Below are positions 26,439 to 35,817 of a DNA stretch of 64,000 bases, one piece after another (the stretch's first letter is position 1; each line of letters begins with the position of its first letter). The position numbers were made by a program, and so were the translations under genes. The notes beneath the pieces were generated by a model. It ran no database searches and was not told where the DNA came from. It worked only from the letters and a program-made list of their open reading frames with translations. Source of the stretch: AP-15 sp963846635 (GTDB lineage: Bacteria > Pseudomonadota > Alphaproteobacteria > ATCC43930 > CGMCC-115725); assembly GCA_963846635.1 (NCBI GenBank), contig CAWJXM010000015.1:1-64000 (forward strand), written 5' to 3'.

Positions 26439-27062
26439 GTGAGCAGCCGAGACAGAGATTTTCGCCCGAACCGTCGCCGCGGCTTCGACGACGACAACTT
26501 CGAAGCACCCCGGCGCAGTTTCGGATCCACACCGCAATTTGACGCCCAGAAGTTTGAAGCGCCCTCCGGCCAGCCGATCCAAACGGTAGTCAAATGGTAC
26601 AACCCCGAAAAGGGGTTCGGCTTCGTACAGCTTGCCGATGGGGCCGGCGACGCCTTCCTGCATGTGAGTGTGGTGGAACGTAGCGGCCACCGCACTGTAC
26701 CGCCGGGCGCGACGCTCGAGGTCCGCGCTGGTCCGGGGGCAAAGGGGCCACAGGTAACCGAAATCCTGAGCGTCGATAGCAGCACCGCGCAGCAAGAGCC
26801 GTCCCATCGGGTACGACCGGAGCGGTCCCCGTCTCCTCCGGCCGACAAAGCCACTGTCGAGGAGGCCGGCACGGTCAAATGGTACAACGCCTCGAAGGGG
26901 TTCGGTTTCATCGCCTCGGATCGGGGCGGCAACGATATTTTTGTACACGCTTCGGCGCTCAACCGTGCGGGGATCGCCGACATGGCGGAGGGTCAGCGAG
27001 TCGCGGTCGACGTAATCGATGGCAGGAAGGGTCCGGAGGCTGCCGGCTTACGCCTGATCTAA
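26439..27062 (+). CDS. Double cold-shock-domain protein
   Basis: A 207-residue nucleic-acid-binding protein with two cold-shock domains. The first (about 47-113) has VVKWYNPEKGFGFV (RNP1) and AFLHVS (RNP2). The second (about 143-207) has TVKWYNASKGFGFIA and IFVHAS. A disordered Arg/Asp-rich N-terminus precedes them and a Ser/Pro linker joins them. Such double-domain proteins are typical of alphaproteobacteria and act as RNA chaperones. The start is GTG. The stop lies 54 bases before the end of an IS630 element. Confidence 0.9.
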   Translation: MSSRDRDFRPNRRRGFDDDNFEAPRRSFGSTPQFDAQKFEAPSGQPIQTVVKWYNPEKGFGFVQLADGAGDAFLHVSVVERSGHRTVPPGATLEVRAGPGAKGPQVTEILSVDSSTAQQEPSHRVRPERSPSPPADKATVEEAGTVKWYNASKGFGFIASDRGGNDIFVHASALNRAGIADMAEGQRVAVDVIDGRKGPEAAGLRLI

Positions 27063-27330
27063 AAACGAGAAATTCTCTTCTGCGACACGCGCAGACGCCT
27101 GCGGCGCTGGCGCTGCTAAGCAACGTTTCGTAGATTGGTACACACTCGGGTTTGGCACGCGTGGTTCATATCGGCAATCGCCTTGTCAATGGCGCGATCG
27201 AGATGATCGGGATCGGAGAAGGTCTGGTGCGCGAGAAAGCGACACTTCAGGTCGCGCCAGGATCGCTCGATGTCGTTCAGCTCCGGAGCATATTTCGGCA
27301 GCCATTCGATCTTGAGCCACGGGCGCGCGG

Positions 27331-27350
27331 CCTCCTGAGCTTGTCGAAGG
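27331..27350 (-). repeat. 20-bp dispersed motif inside IS630-A transposase (site 3)
   Basis: The gene strand reads CCTTCGACAAGCTCAGGAGG. The frame before it (DNGPIHTSKASRAA) and after it (ARPWLKIEWLPKYAPELND) differ by one base, again consistent with an insert of 3n+1 bases. The orientation relative to the gene is the same as at sites 1 and 2. Confidence 0.85.
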
Positions 27351-27421
27351 GGCCGCCCGGGAGGCTTTGCTGGTATGGATCGGGCCATTGTCGAGAACGA
27401 GGATGACTGGCCTCTGCGGCC

Positions 27422-27454
27422 GTGGGCCTTCAGCCCACGGGCTTGACCCGTGGG
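27422..27454. repeat. Palindromic insertion inside IS630-A transposase
   Basis: CCCACGGG-CTTGA-CCCGTGGG (27434-27454) and the overlapping GTGGGC-CTTCA-GCCCAC (27422-27438) form alternative hairpins. They lie in the coding region between the first and second catalytic Asp, where related transposases have only a short loop. The reading frame is kept. Confidence 0.7.
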
Positions 27455-27792
27455 CCGGGCAGGGTCCATAGGCGGCATCGAGCCGGCCCAGCAAGGCGAT
27501 GAAGTCCCGGCTGCGCTTGGTGGCGCTGGTATTGACGAGCACCCGGCGGGTGGCGAAATCGAGGCCGCCGAGTATCGCCCGCTTGGGCGCGCGCCCCGGC
27601 GCCTCAACCCGCAAATCCTCGCCCCGCTGGGCCCCGGCGTGAGCGAGATAGGGAGGGGTGAGATAGGGAGGGGTGAGCGCCTCCGCTTCATCCCCGAACA
27701 GCAACGTGATATCGCCGGCGTTGGCCTGCTGTTTCAACAGGCGCAGGCGCAGTCCGGAGCGATCAACCGCGTCGGCATCCCCGGCTTGCGCC

Positions 27793-29209
27793 CTAGGGGA
27801 TGCACACATTTCTCAGCTCCCATCCCGTAGCGAGGGCGCGAAAGTATTCCAGGCCATGCTTGAAGGTGATGGGACCTGGCGGCCGGGAGGAGCAATAGCC
27901 TCCTGAGCTTGTCGAAGGGCCAGCCGCCCAGACGCGCGATGATCCAGGCGGCCCAGGCGCGGCCGCGCCGGGTGTGAGGATTTTTCTGCTTTGCGGTTTT
28001 GCCCTCGACCTGCGCGTTGACGGCTTCCAGGGCCGCCATCTCCTCTTGTGTGAAGGCCAGGCTGGCCGGTTCGGCGCGGCGCCGGTCACGAGCCTGCACC
28101 AGCTGGAGGATGAGGGCGGCGGCTTTGGTGGCAATCGTCGCGCGCTTCAGCAGCCGCTCGGTGCTGGCAATCTGACTGTCTTCGAGCTGCAGCCCCTGCT
28201 TCTTCAGAATGCGAAAGAGCTGCTCGATGATCCAGCGCAGCTTGTACCAGGCGACGATTTGCCAAGCCGCGTCTACGCTCGTGACGTCATGGGTGGTGAG
28301 CCGCCGCCAGTGCAGCGGCTCGCCGCCGGCCGGTGGGTCGTGTTCGGCGACCTCGACGAGAGTGCGGCGCACGCTTGGCAGGAGATCGCGAGCGCTGCCC
28401 CGCGGGCGGTTGAGAACGACCGTGCCAAAGCGCCGCGTCAGACGCGCCGTGCGGCCCGGCGCGTGCGGCCCGCGCCGGGGCCGCACGATCGTGCGCGTGT
28501 CGGCCGCTTGAAAATTGGCCCCGGTCGCGGACAGCCCGGCGCCCTTGGCCCGGCGACGGTCCTGCATGACGCGCGTCAGAATATGAAAGTTTGGCGCGGG
28601 CACCGTCGCCCTCCTGAGCTTGTCAAAGGGCGGCATAGAGGTCGCTCTCGCGATCGGCAATCACCGTCACCATCGTCGCCGCGGCCCGCACGTCCTTGGC
28701 ACGCCCGACGGTGGGGAGCCCGCGTTCCGCCGCCTTGGCGGCCAAGGCCCGCCGGTTGGGCGTCACCGTCACATGCCCGGAGCGCGTCCACACCCGCCCG
28801 CCGACCAGCCCCAGGCAGCTGCCGGTGGCCGCATCCAGCGCCAGCATGGCATGCCCCAGCAAGCCATGGATGGTGCCGTGGCCAACCGCGCCCCGGCCAC
28901 GCCGGCGCCCCGCGGGCGTGCGGAAATGAACCGCGCTGGTATCCTGGATCGCCAGAACATGCCGGCGTGTCGCCGCACGAGCGGTCTGTGCGCCCCAACC
29001 GTCCAGCAGCGCCGCAACCGTCACGTTCGGATTGGCGAGAAACCGGCCCTAGCGGACGAGGTGCGCGCGGCACCCACCGGCCAGCCGGCGCACGCAGACC
29101 GTGGCATGCGCAACCATACGTTCCAGCAACGCAGCCCCCCTTTATCGCGGCGGCGATCCCCGAACCAGCCAACCGACCACTCCATCTCCTCCAGGGCGAT
29201 ACTCTCCAT
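27793..29209 (-). pseudogene. IS4-family transposase, copy 2, broken
   Basis: The same lesions as copy 1: a frame change at the G6 run near 29144-29149, and two 20-bp motifs (28610-28629 and 27899-27918). It also has a nonsense change that turns a Tyr codon (TAT in copy 1) into TAG near 29050, shared with copy 3. The conserved Y-(2)-R-(3)-E-(6)-K block is intact in the C-terminal piece. As written it cannot make a full transposase. Confidence 0.85.
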
Positions 29210-29338
29210 AGTGCGCCTCCCGATAGTGCGCCTCCCGGATGCCTAAATGCCGTGCACGGCAGCATACCCCGGCGCGCGTCGGGAAGCCTCCCGTCAGCAG
29301 GAGCCAATCTGGCGCGCCCAGATGTGTGCATCCCCTAG
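27793..29338 (-). mobile_element. IS4-family (Tn5-like) element, copy 2
   Basis: A 1546-bp element bounded by inverted CTAGGGGATGCACACAT ends. It is flanked by near-identical 10-bp repeats, GGCTTGCGCC (27783-27792) and GGCCTGCGCC (29339-29348), which probably represent the target duplication. It is inserted in IS630 element A. It is nearly identical to copy 3. Confidence 0.9.
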
Positions 29339-29348
29339 GGCCTGCGCC

Positions 29349-29690
29349 GGAGCAGGCTCTGCCGTCCCTTCAGCGTGTGTCGGGGTCGTCGCCAGACAAA
29401 GCCCCCTTATATGAGGCGCTTTGTGTCAAGGGCGATCCGCGGTGCTGTGGCTGAACGAAATCGGAATCGGCCTCGCTTGGTCGATCTGCGGGAAACGTTC
29501 CGCATCACCTTATATCCGGTCGGCCCGCATCGGAGCCTGAACCCGGATCCGACATGCTCGGAGAAAGTCACGAGGTCGAGGCGGACAGGCTCCATCTTTT
29601 TGACGGCAATCAAAGCCCTGGGGGCTGCCGGTCCATGTCCTTCCCGGTTCGTCGTCGGCAGCTTGTCGAGGATGCCGCGACGAAGCTCGC
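29349..29690. other. Gene-free stretch between IS4 copy 2 and IS110 transposase
   Basis: About 340 bases without recognisable coding potential. It probably contains the 3' non-coding end of the IS110 element, where IS1111-type relatives carry their guide (bridge) RNA. No specific structure could be delimited by eye. Confidence 0.35.
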
Positions 29691-30848
29691 TTACACCTTC
29701 AATTGCGCGCCCTCAGGAACCCGCCCGTCGCTCAGATAGCGCCATAAGCCTGCCCCTGGCCTGAACAGGGGGCAATGATCAGCTTGCGGGCCACCGCCAC
29801 CAGCATGATCCGTCGCATCGGTCCGCGGGAGGTTCCGACGCGCTCGCGGAACCATTGCGCCAGGGTGCTGTCCGGCTGATGCCGCAGCCACAACCAGGCC
29901 AGTTCAATCGCGGTTCGTCGGGCCCCGGGGGTTACCGGATTTGGTAATTCCCTGATCGCGCCGCACCCGGCCGCTCGCCCACGGGATCGAGGCGAGACCG
30001 AGATCGCCGGCGACTTCACGGCGGTTGCGGAAGTCGCGAAAGAACACCTCATCGACCAGCCCCGTCGCGCTTGCCAGGGCGATGCCGCGCAGGCGTATCA
30101 ACTGCGTTGTCTGGCCCGCGTCGAGCGCCGCCTTCTGCTCGGCCTCGACTTCGGCAATCAGGGCGATGACCTGGTGTAGCCGGCGGCATTCGCGGGTGAT
30201 CTCGGCCTTTAGGCATGCCGGCAAACCCTGGCCGTCCGGGGTCCGAAGACCCTCCAGGCGCTCCTGCCAATCGTGCCGCGCCGGCGCGCCGGCGCGCACC
30301 CCAAGGGTCATCAACAAGCCCTTGATCCGGCTCGAATGCTGACCACGCTCGACAACCAGCCGGGTGCGCTCCCGGCTGCGACGCCGGGCGTCCTCTTGCG
30401 CCACGCTCGGCACCCGGACCCCCCGGCAAACCCGGCTCTCGCCGCGATCGAGCGCCATCAACCTGCGCCGCCGCCCGGCGGCAGCCAGCCGATCGGTTTT
30501 GGCGCGACGCGACCGTCGGTCGACGAGAATGCTGGCGGCGTCGAGCCCCCGGTTGTCGATGCCGCGGGCGCACAACAAACGGTGCAGCCAGAATCCGTCA
30601 TAGCCCGCCTCGTAACAGCACAGAATGCGGACCTCCGGACCAAGCCTCGTCTCCGCCTGTGCCGGCTTGCGGTCGATCAGCGCCAGCAGGCCGGTGACGT
30701 CACCACCGGCAAACCGATACTGGCTGACCTTGTCGGCGACCGGCGAATGGAGGGCGACCAGCCAAGTCGACTTGCTCAGTTCCAATGCGACAAACATCGT
30801 GGCACGCTCGCCTGCGACGGCCGGCAGGGCGCGGGACGAGATCTCCAT
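29691..30848 (-). pseudogene. IS110-family transposase, frameshifted twice
   Basis: The N-terminal RuvC-like domain begins MFVALELSKSTWLVALHS and includes CCYEAGYDGFW and RRAKTDRLAAA; the last D of the DEDD set appears replaced in this copy. The C-terminal Tnp20 domain has LIRLRGIALASATGLVDEVF and, after a one-base shift at CCCCCGGGG near 29930, RRTAIELAWLWLRHQPD. A 23-base palindromic insertion (29748-29770) then separates ARKLIIA from LWRYLSDG. Only about 60 bases of non-coding DNA precede the ATG, while about 340 gene-free bases follow the stop, an IS1111-like layout. Confidence 0.85.
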
Positions 30849-30910
30849 TGGCGGTCTCCTGGGTAGGATGTTGGACGCCGAACCCTACTGGAGCTCGGTC
30901 GTCCGTCGCC

Positions 30911-31324
30911 TCATAGGATCTTTTTTAGTACCACGCTGAGCCGCGCTTTCGAGAGGCGTTCGCCGGTGCGCCGTTCGATCTCGTCCAGCAGACGCGGCAG
31001 GGTCCAGTTTGGCCGACCCGCAAGCGCCGGCGCCAAGACCTGTTCGATCACTGATAATGCCGCGTGCGCCTTGGCCGCGGCGCGGCCGGGCGCCGTGCGG
31101 GCGCGCAACCCCGCAACCCCCTTGCGGCCAAAGATCCACCGCCAATGCCGCACACTGTCCGTGCGCACGCCGAACGCGGCGGCGATCGGCTCGCTGGTCC
31201 AGCCCTCCAACGACAACAGGATGGCTCGCGCGCGATCCGCTTCCTCCCGATCGGACGAGCGCGCCAAAACCCGCAACTCCTCGCGTTGCTCGGCGCTCGC
31301 CGAAATCCACGACTGGCGCGGCAC
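30911..31324 (-). pseudogene. IS630 element A transposase, N-terminal half
   Basis: About 135 codons begin MPRQSWISASAEQREELRVL and contain the helix-turn-helix EPIAAAFGVRTDSVRHWRWI and the linker RPNWTLPRLLDEIERRTGER. The frame stops after LSVVLKK, exactly where related IS630 transposases continue into the RWRRPRHTLKGRQ region. The continuation DADAVDRSGLRL is at the 5' end of the C-half near 27780. The ATG lies 70 bases inside the right inverted repeat. Confidence 0.85.
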
Positions 31325-31396
31325 GCTTCCTCCACATGTCGCAGTTTCCTCTTCGGGATGCTGTCATATGTGGACCAACCGGGAGAACCTTGCTTA

Positions 31397-32524
31397 GCTG
31401 GGCCGGGGCGACACGCTGCCCCCAACATCTATGGCGTGGTCGACAGCCTGGAGATGATCCAGCCCAAGCTTGCGCCCCCTGATAAACAGACGTTCAGCGA
31501 CGGCGTGGAAGATTCGGCATTTCGCATCAAAAACAAGCTGATTAACCCGGCGGTGGCCGATTCATTGCGTGGTTTTATCGACCAGATACGCCATCGCGGG
31601 TTGCCTGGCGGCTTGGGCCATAGGGCGCCGAGTCCCATCCCCGCCGATTTGCCAAACGGCGCAGAATTCCTGACCTGCACATTCAGGAATCAGGCTGGCA
31701 GCCGGTCCTACAAGCTCTACGTGCACAGCGGCTATCATGGCCAGTCTGTGCCCTTAATCGTTATGCTGCACGGCTGTACCCAATCCCCTGACGACTTCGC
31801 AGCGGGCACCCGCATGAACGCAGCGGCCGAAGAACATACCTGCCTCGTTGCCTACCCCGGGCAGACCAGCTCAGCCAACACACATAAATGCTGGAACTGG
31901 TTCAGCACGGCCGATCAGCAGCGCGACGCCGGCGAGCCCTCGCTCATCGCGGGAATTACGCGCGAAGTGATGCGCGACTACGCCATCGACCCACGGCGCG
32001 TCTACATTGCGGGGCTTTCGGCGGGAGGCGCCGCGGCCGCCATCATGGGCGATACCTATCCCGATCTGTACGCGGCAATCGGCGTGCATTCCGGGCTTGC
32101 TTGTGGTGTGGCGCGCGACCTACCCTCGGCATTCGCGGCAATGAAGGGCAATGGCGGTCCGGCGCCGAGAAACGGACACACCGCGCCCGCGGGGTCGAAG
32201 CCACGAGTTGTCCCGGCGATCGTATTCCATGGCGACAAGAATACCACGGTCAACCCCAGCAACGCCGATGCAGTCGTTGCGCAATCGGGCCAGGGCGCGT
32301 CGCTCAGGAGGCGGATCGAAAAAAGCCAGGTCGCGGGTGGGCTCGCGTACCGCCGTATACTGCATGCCGATGCCAGCGGCGAGACGATAGTGGAACAATG
32401 GGTCATTCACGGCGCTGGCCACGCTTGGTCGGGTGGCAGCCCCGCCGGTTCCTACACCCTTCCGCAGGGACCCGACGCCACAACCGAGATGGTTCGGTTC
32501 TTCCTGGAGCACCCGCTTCCCTAG
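31397..32524 (+). pseudogene. PHB depolymerase family esterase, 5' truncated by IS630
   Basis: About 375 codons encode an esterase of the PHB depolymerase/LpqC type: FRNQAGSRSYKLYVHSGY, LIVMLHGCTQSPDDFAAGTR (oxyanion region), VYIAGLSAGGAAAAIMG with the nucleophile Ser, and WVIHGAGHAWSGGSPAGSYT with the catalytic His. The catalytic part is complete, but the native start is lost: the frame enters directly from the IS630 right end at 31396. An internal ATG at 31455 could restart it. Intact family members have a longer N-terminus with a helical segment. Confidence 0.8.
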
Positions 32525-32536
32525 CATGCACCACAA

Positions 32537-32565
32537 ATGACAGCCAGGGCCGCCCTGGCTGTCAT
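32537..32565 (+). terminator. Perfect hairpin after the esterase gene
   Basis: A 14-bp perfect inverted repeat (ATGACAGCCAGGGC and its complement) with a single central base starts 12 bases after the stop codon. No long U-tract follows. It is a likely transcription-end or repeat hairpin. Confidence 0.6.
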
Positions 32566-32782
32566 TGCGACCCGCGAAGTACCCTCGACGAAGCCGCGCA
32601 GGCGAGCTCCCCAATGCTGGAGTTGTTCTTTATAAAAGCGGTTTTCAAGAATAAACCTCTGCGGGAAGGGGCCTCCGCCGGCCGTGAAATCGGCCAAACT
32701 CGATACGGATGCGAAACGAGATTTCGGGAGGTCAACGCCCGCCATGCAATGGAGGGCTGCTGCGTCCATTGCGTTACTATAC

Positions 32783-34140
32783 TGGTGGGTCATTTGGCAC
32801 GATACTCGGTATTCTTCGTGGCTTGTTTGGCAGCGCGGGAGAGATCGCCGGGTATGCGCTGCGGCACCGCTGATGGATTGGCCGGCCCTGGATCTATGGC
32901 GCCGCTGTCGACGCTTGCCGTTCCACACAAAGGGTGTGGGCTGCAGGTTCCAAGCTTGTGCCGTCTGCTCGAACCAGACGCCGATCTCGGCCGGGCTGTG
33001 GGGATGCTGACCGTCGAGTGCGCGGCGCTTGAGAATGCGCTGGATCGCCTCGGCCAAATTCAACCAGCTGCCGCCCAGGGGCGTATACAGCGGCATAATG
33101 CCGTGCTGACACAACCACAGCATCATCTCTGGAGTTTTGTGACCCGCGAGATTGTCCCAGACCAGCAATAGCCGCAGCGGCGGCAGGGTCTCGGGTAAAG
33201 TGAAGCGCACCGTCAGCCCCTCCTGCCAGGCGCACCACAGGGCACGGTTGGCCGCCGGGGTGAGCGGCACCGCGGGATCGGGCAGCGCCGCCACAATATC
33301 GGCCAGCATCGTGCGCCGCCAGGGATGCAAGATTGCATTGGTGACGCGCGCCGTCGGCTGGAGACGCACTTGGCCGGTGGCGGGCTGAAACAGGGTGAGG
33401 ATCTTGGTGGTGCCGGCGCGCACGTATTCATGCGGCTGGCACGCTGGCTGCCCCTGCGGTTGCCAACTGCGGCCGGGATGGGGCACGGCTTGGCCCTTCG
33501 ACAAGCTCAGGAGGCCCGGCCTCGTCCTCGCACCACACCACCAGGCCGAGAGCGGTGCCGAGTGTGTACGCCCGCTCGATCAGGGTTTTTTCCCCGCCGC
33601 ATCGGGATCGCGGACGACGACGGCACCGCCCTGCTTGCGCTTGCGCACGGCCATTCCGGCTGCGCACCAAGTGCGGCTCTGTTGCCAGCTCAGACCAGCG
33701 GCATGCAGGGTCTGCCAAATCGTGTAGGTGCTCACCCGCGGCAGCCCGTCTTCGGCCCGGCGCAAGGCGCATTGCAGCGTGCTCAAAGACCATATCGCCG
33801 TGCCGTCGCGCGCGCGATCGGGAGCGCGTTGGGCTTCCTCCAGGATGCGCCGTTGCTCCGCCGCGCCATAACAGATCGGCGGACCACCGCCATGGCGCGG
33901 CATGACCGCGGCCAAGCCCTCGCGATTGAAGCGCGCCACCCAGGCGGCCACGGTATCATTGTCGCGGCGCCCCGCCTGTCGTGCTGCCGCCAGATAGCTC
34001 TGCCCATCGGCGACCGCCAGCAAGGCCGTTGCCCGGGCAACCTGAGCCGCCGGCGCGCTCTGCGAATAGCTCAGCCGCGTCAACTCTTCTCGTTCCTCCG
34101 TGCTCAAGCCGCGCAACGGATCCTGCTGGCGACGTGACAT
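32783..34140 (-). pseudogene. IS630 element B transposase, frameshifted
   Basis: The start MSRRQQDPLRGLSTEEREEL is at 34140. The helix-turn-helix and linker run to VVVRDPDAAGKKP, where a run GGGGAAAAAACC near 33582-33593 shifts the frame by -1. The next piece carries LIERAYTLGTALGLVVWCED (first D). The 20-bp motif at 33495-33514 then shifts the frame again before QAVPHPGRSWQPQG. The final piece has LLLVWDNLAGHK (second D) and GSWLNLAEAIQRILKRR (E). The last frame runs through the inverted repeat without a stop. Confidence 0.85.
33495..33514 (+). repeat. 20-bp dispersed motif inside IS630-B transposase (site 4)
   Basis: CCTTCGACAAGCTCAGGAGG on the plus strand, so opposite to the transposase. 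It splits CEDEAG from QAVPHPG; related transposases read CEDEAGPYQAIPHPG here. The frames on its two sides differ by one base. Confidence 0.85.
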
Positions 34141-34210
34141 ATCCACCCCGCAACATATCATTGGATGGCATTATACCGAAACTCGTGCCAAATGACCCAC
34201 TAGCGCGCCG

Positions 34211-34582
34211 CTACGACGTCGATCGCGCGCCGCTCGCGCCAATCGGCGGGCGGACGCGTCCCGAAAGGACGAAACCCGGGCCCGATAAAAAATCTGGAAA
34301 ATGGGCGGCGCGGTAAAGGTCGGCCAAGCGACGAATGAGGAAGTGCTCGTTGCCTTCGACCAGCAGAAGGTCGCCGGAAGAGAGAATGTTTCGCTTCGTA
34401 GCTTTCGGCAGCCAAACAACTCCATTGCGTGCCCGGAGGGCCTCACATTGTCGGCGCACCTGTTCAAGCGCGCGCATTCGCCGGGGCAGGTTTCCGGCCG
34501 ACCGCCAACTTTTGATTTCGATTGGGAGAGCATCAGGATCTGTGGGGTATTCACGCTGCTGCCTGCGCAGCGCCAGCGGCAT
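34211..34582 (-). CDS. Hypothetical protein, uncertain
   Basis: A 123-codon frame starting MPLALRRQQREYPTDPDALP. The middle part (IKSWRSAGNLPRRMRALEQV and SSGDLLLVEGNEHFLIRRLA) looks protein-like, but no family was recognised. It overlaps the 3' end of the ISKra4 remnant by 32 bases and runs up to the end of IS630 element B. It may be a chance frame or part of a decayed gene. Confidence 0.3.
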   Translation of the reverse strand: MPLALRRQQREYPTDPDALPIEIKSWRSAGNLPRRMRALEQVRRQCEALRARNGVVWLPKATKRNILSSGDLLLVEGNEHFLIRRLADLYRAAHFPDFLSGPGFVLSGRVRPPIGASGARSTS

Positions 34583-35038
34583 TGTCGTTTGCCAGCCTTG
34601 GATACCATTGCTCGAAGAGAGGCCGGAGCGTGCCGTCGAGCGTGCGCGTTCGGGTCTGTAGCAGCAGGTGCGCGCCGCGTTTTGTCCATTGCATCTGCTG
34701 ACGCTTGGCGAAACGCTTGCTGATCACGGCATTTGCCGTGGATTCAGCCAGGCATGACGAGATCCGTTCGCCGGCGCGGAACCGTTCGCCATAGTTGATC
34801 AGGCTACCGGCATTGGAAGCGATATAGACGGCAAATTCGTGCGCGGTGCGGGCAAACTTGCGCAGATTGGGATAATCCACCTCCAGCCCGGTCACGTCGT
34901 CTAGGAAGAATCCGATGGTCTCTTCGGCTCGATGCTGATTGCCATGCCAGATCAGCCACTTGATCCGCTCCAGCTCGGCCAGCAGACGTGTGCCCTCTGC
35001 ATCGTCGTGCTGTGCGACCCCGCGGGCGTATTGGCTCA
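34551..35038 (-). pseudogene. ISKra4-family transposase, C-terminal remnant
   Basis: About 160 codons match the end of ISKra4 transposases: LLAELERIKWLIWHGNQHRA, NLRKFARTAHEFAVYIASNA, then SLINYGERFRAGERISS, a KRFAKRQQMQWTKRGAHLLL block and RPLFEQWYPRLANDNA. The 5' part is missing because the IS3 element abuts it at about 35039. Confidence 0.85.
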
Positions 35039-35100
35039 TGAGCCTCCCCCGCATTGGTGGACATCTTTGCTAAGCTCCGACGGGAGCGGAAAGGTGTCGA

Positions 35101-35411
35101 ATGGGTCAGGAACGGCGTCATTTTACGGATGAGTTCAAGAAGGAGGCGGTTGCCCTGCTGGCGAGCAGCGGTCGGCCGTTGGTGCAGATCGCCGGGGAAC
35201 TGGGCATCTCTCCCTCGATGCTGCGCAATTGGCGCAATCGCAGCGCAGGATGGAATGCGGGGTCGGCGCTGCCCTCGATACCGGCGCCGGCCGCACCGTC
35301 CCCGGACGCGGTGGCAGAAGTCTCCGGCTTCGCCGCGAGAATGACCGGCTGCGCATGGAGCGCGATATTTTAAAAAAGGCTGTGGCCATCTTCTCGGAAC
35401 CGCCGAGATGA
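35101..35411 (+). pseudogene. IS3 orfA, frameshifted
   Basis: MGQERRHFTDEFKKEAVALL and a GELGISPSMLRNWRNR helix-turn-helix are typical IS3 OrfA. A missing base near 35323 (after AVAEVS) moves the leucine-zipper end, LRRENDRLRMERDILKKA, to another frame, which ends at the start of orfB. The ORFs overlap by four bases (ATGA). Confidence 0.8.
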
Positions 35412-35817
35412 AGTTCCGCTTGATCGAGGATCACCGGGGCGTCTGGCCGGTACGCGTCATGTGCGATGCACTGAGCGTGTCGCCGTCCGGCTATTACGCT
35501 TGGCGCTCGCAGCCAGAGAGCCCGCGCAAGATTGCCAATCGCGAGCTGCTGGTCGATATCCGGCGGGTTCATGCTGACCACCGGGGTCGGTATGGGGCGC
35601 CGCGCATCCATGCCGAATTGCGCGCCGAGGGCTAGACCGTCAGCCGCAAGCGGGTCGAGCGGATGATGCGCCAGCACGGCATCCGGGCTCGCGCGCCACG
35701 CCGCTATCGCGTATGCACGACCGACAGTAAGCACTCCCTGCCGGTAGCGGCCAACCTGCTGGATCAGAATTTCGTGGTCGACCGGCCCGATCAGAGCTGG
35801 TTGGCCGACATCACCTA

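Larger units (their letters stand above)
27116..27790 (-). pseudogene. IS630 element A transposase, C-terminal half, frameshifted
   Basis: The DDE motifs are visible: LLFGDEAEAL (first D), VILVLDNGPIHTSK (second D), and PELNDIERSWRDLK (E). A 15-bp in-frame tandem duplication (TPPYL twice) and an in-frame palindromic insertion (27422-27454) lie between the first two motifs. The 20-bp motif at 27331-27350 then shifts the frame between KASRAA and ARPWLKIEW. The N-terminal half is at 30911-31324. Confidence 0.85.
27117..31396 (-). mobile_element. IS630-family element A, split by nested IS4 and IS110 insertions
   Basis: Terminal repeats match at both ends: TA-AGCAACGTTTCG...TTGGT at 27117 and, read inward, TA-AGCAAGGTTCTC...TTGGT at 31396. 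The TA at each end is the expected IS630 target duplication. The transposase N-half lies at 30911-31324 and the C-half at 27116-27790. IS4 copy 2 and an IS110 element fill the gap. About 16 codons between the halves are missing, so insertion was accompanied by some loss. Confidence 0.8.
32783..34202 (-). mobile_element. IS630-family element B
   Basis: Both ends carry GTGGGTCATTTGGCACGA as inverted repeats, starting at about 32785 and ending at about 34200. The right end is bounded by TA within CTAG; the left has CTGG, so the target TA there may have mutated. The element is unrelated to IS630 element A. The 250 bases to its left (32566-32782) hold no recognised gene. Confidence 0.8.

Noticed and set aside
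27062..27117. Lost 5' end of the PHB depolymerase to the left of IS630 element A
   Set aside because: Joining at the TA gives an open frame (LRHAQTPAALALL to AGPGRH), but there is no start codon or ribosome-binding site and no family similarity, so chance cannot be excluded.
27974..29338. A 454-codon plus-strand frame across IS4 copy 2 (and its twin at 49886-51250)
   Set aside because: It is antisense to the IS4 transposase, and its presence in each copy only reflects copy identity and high GC.
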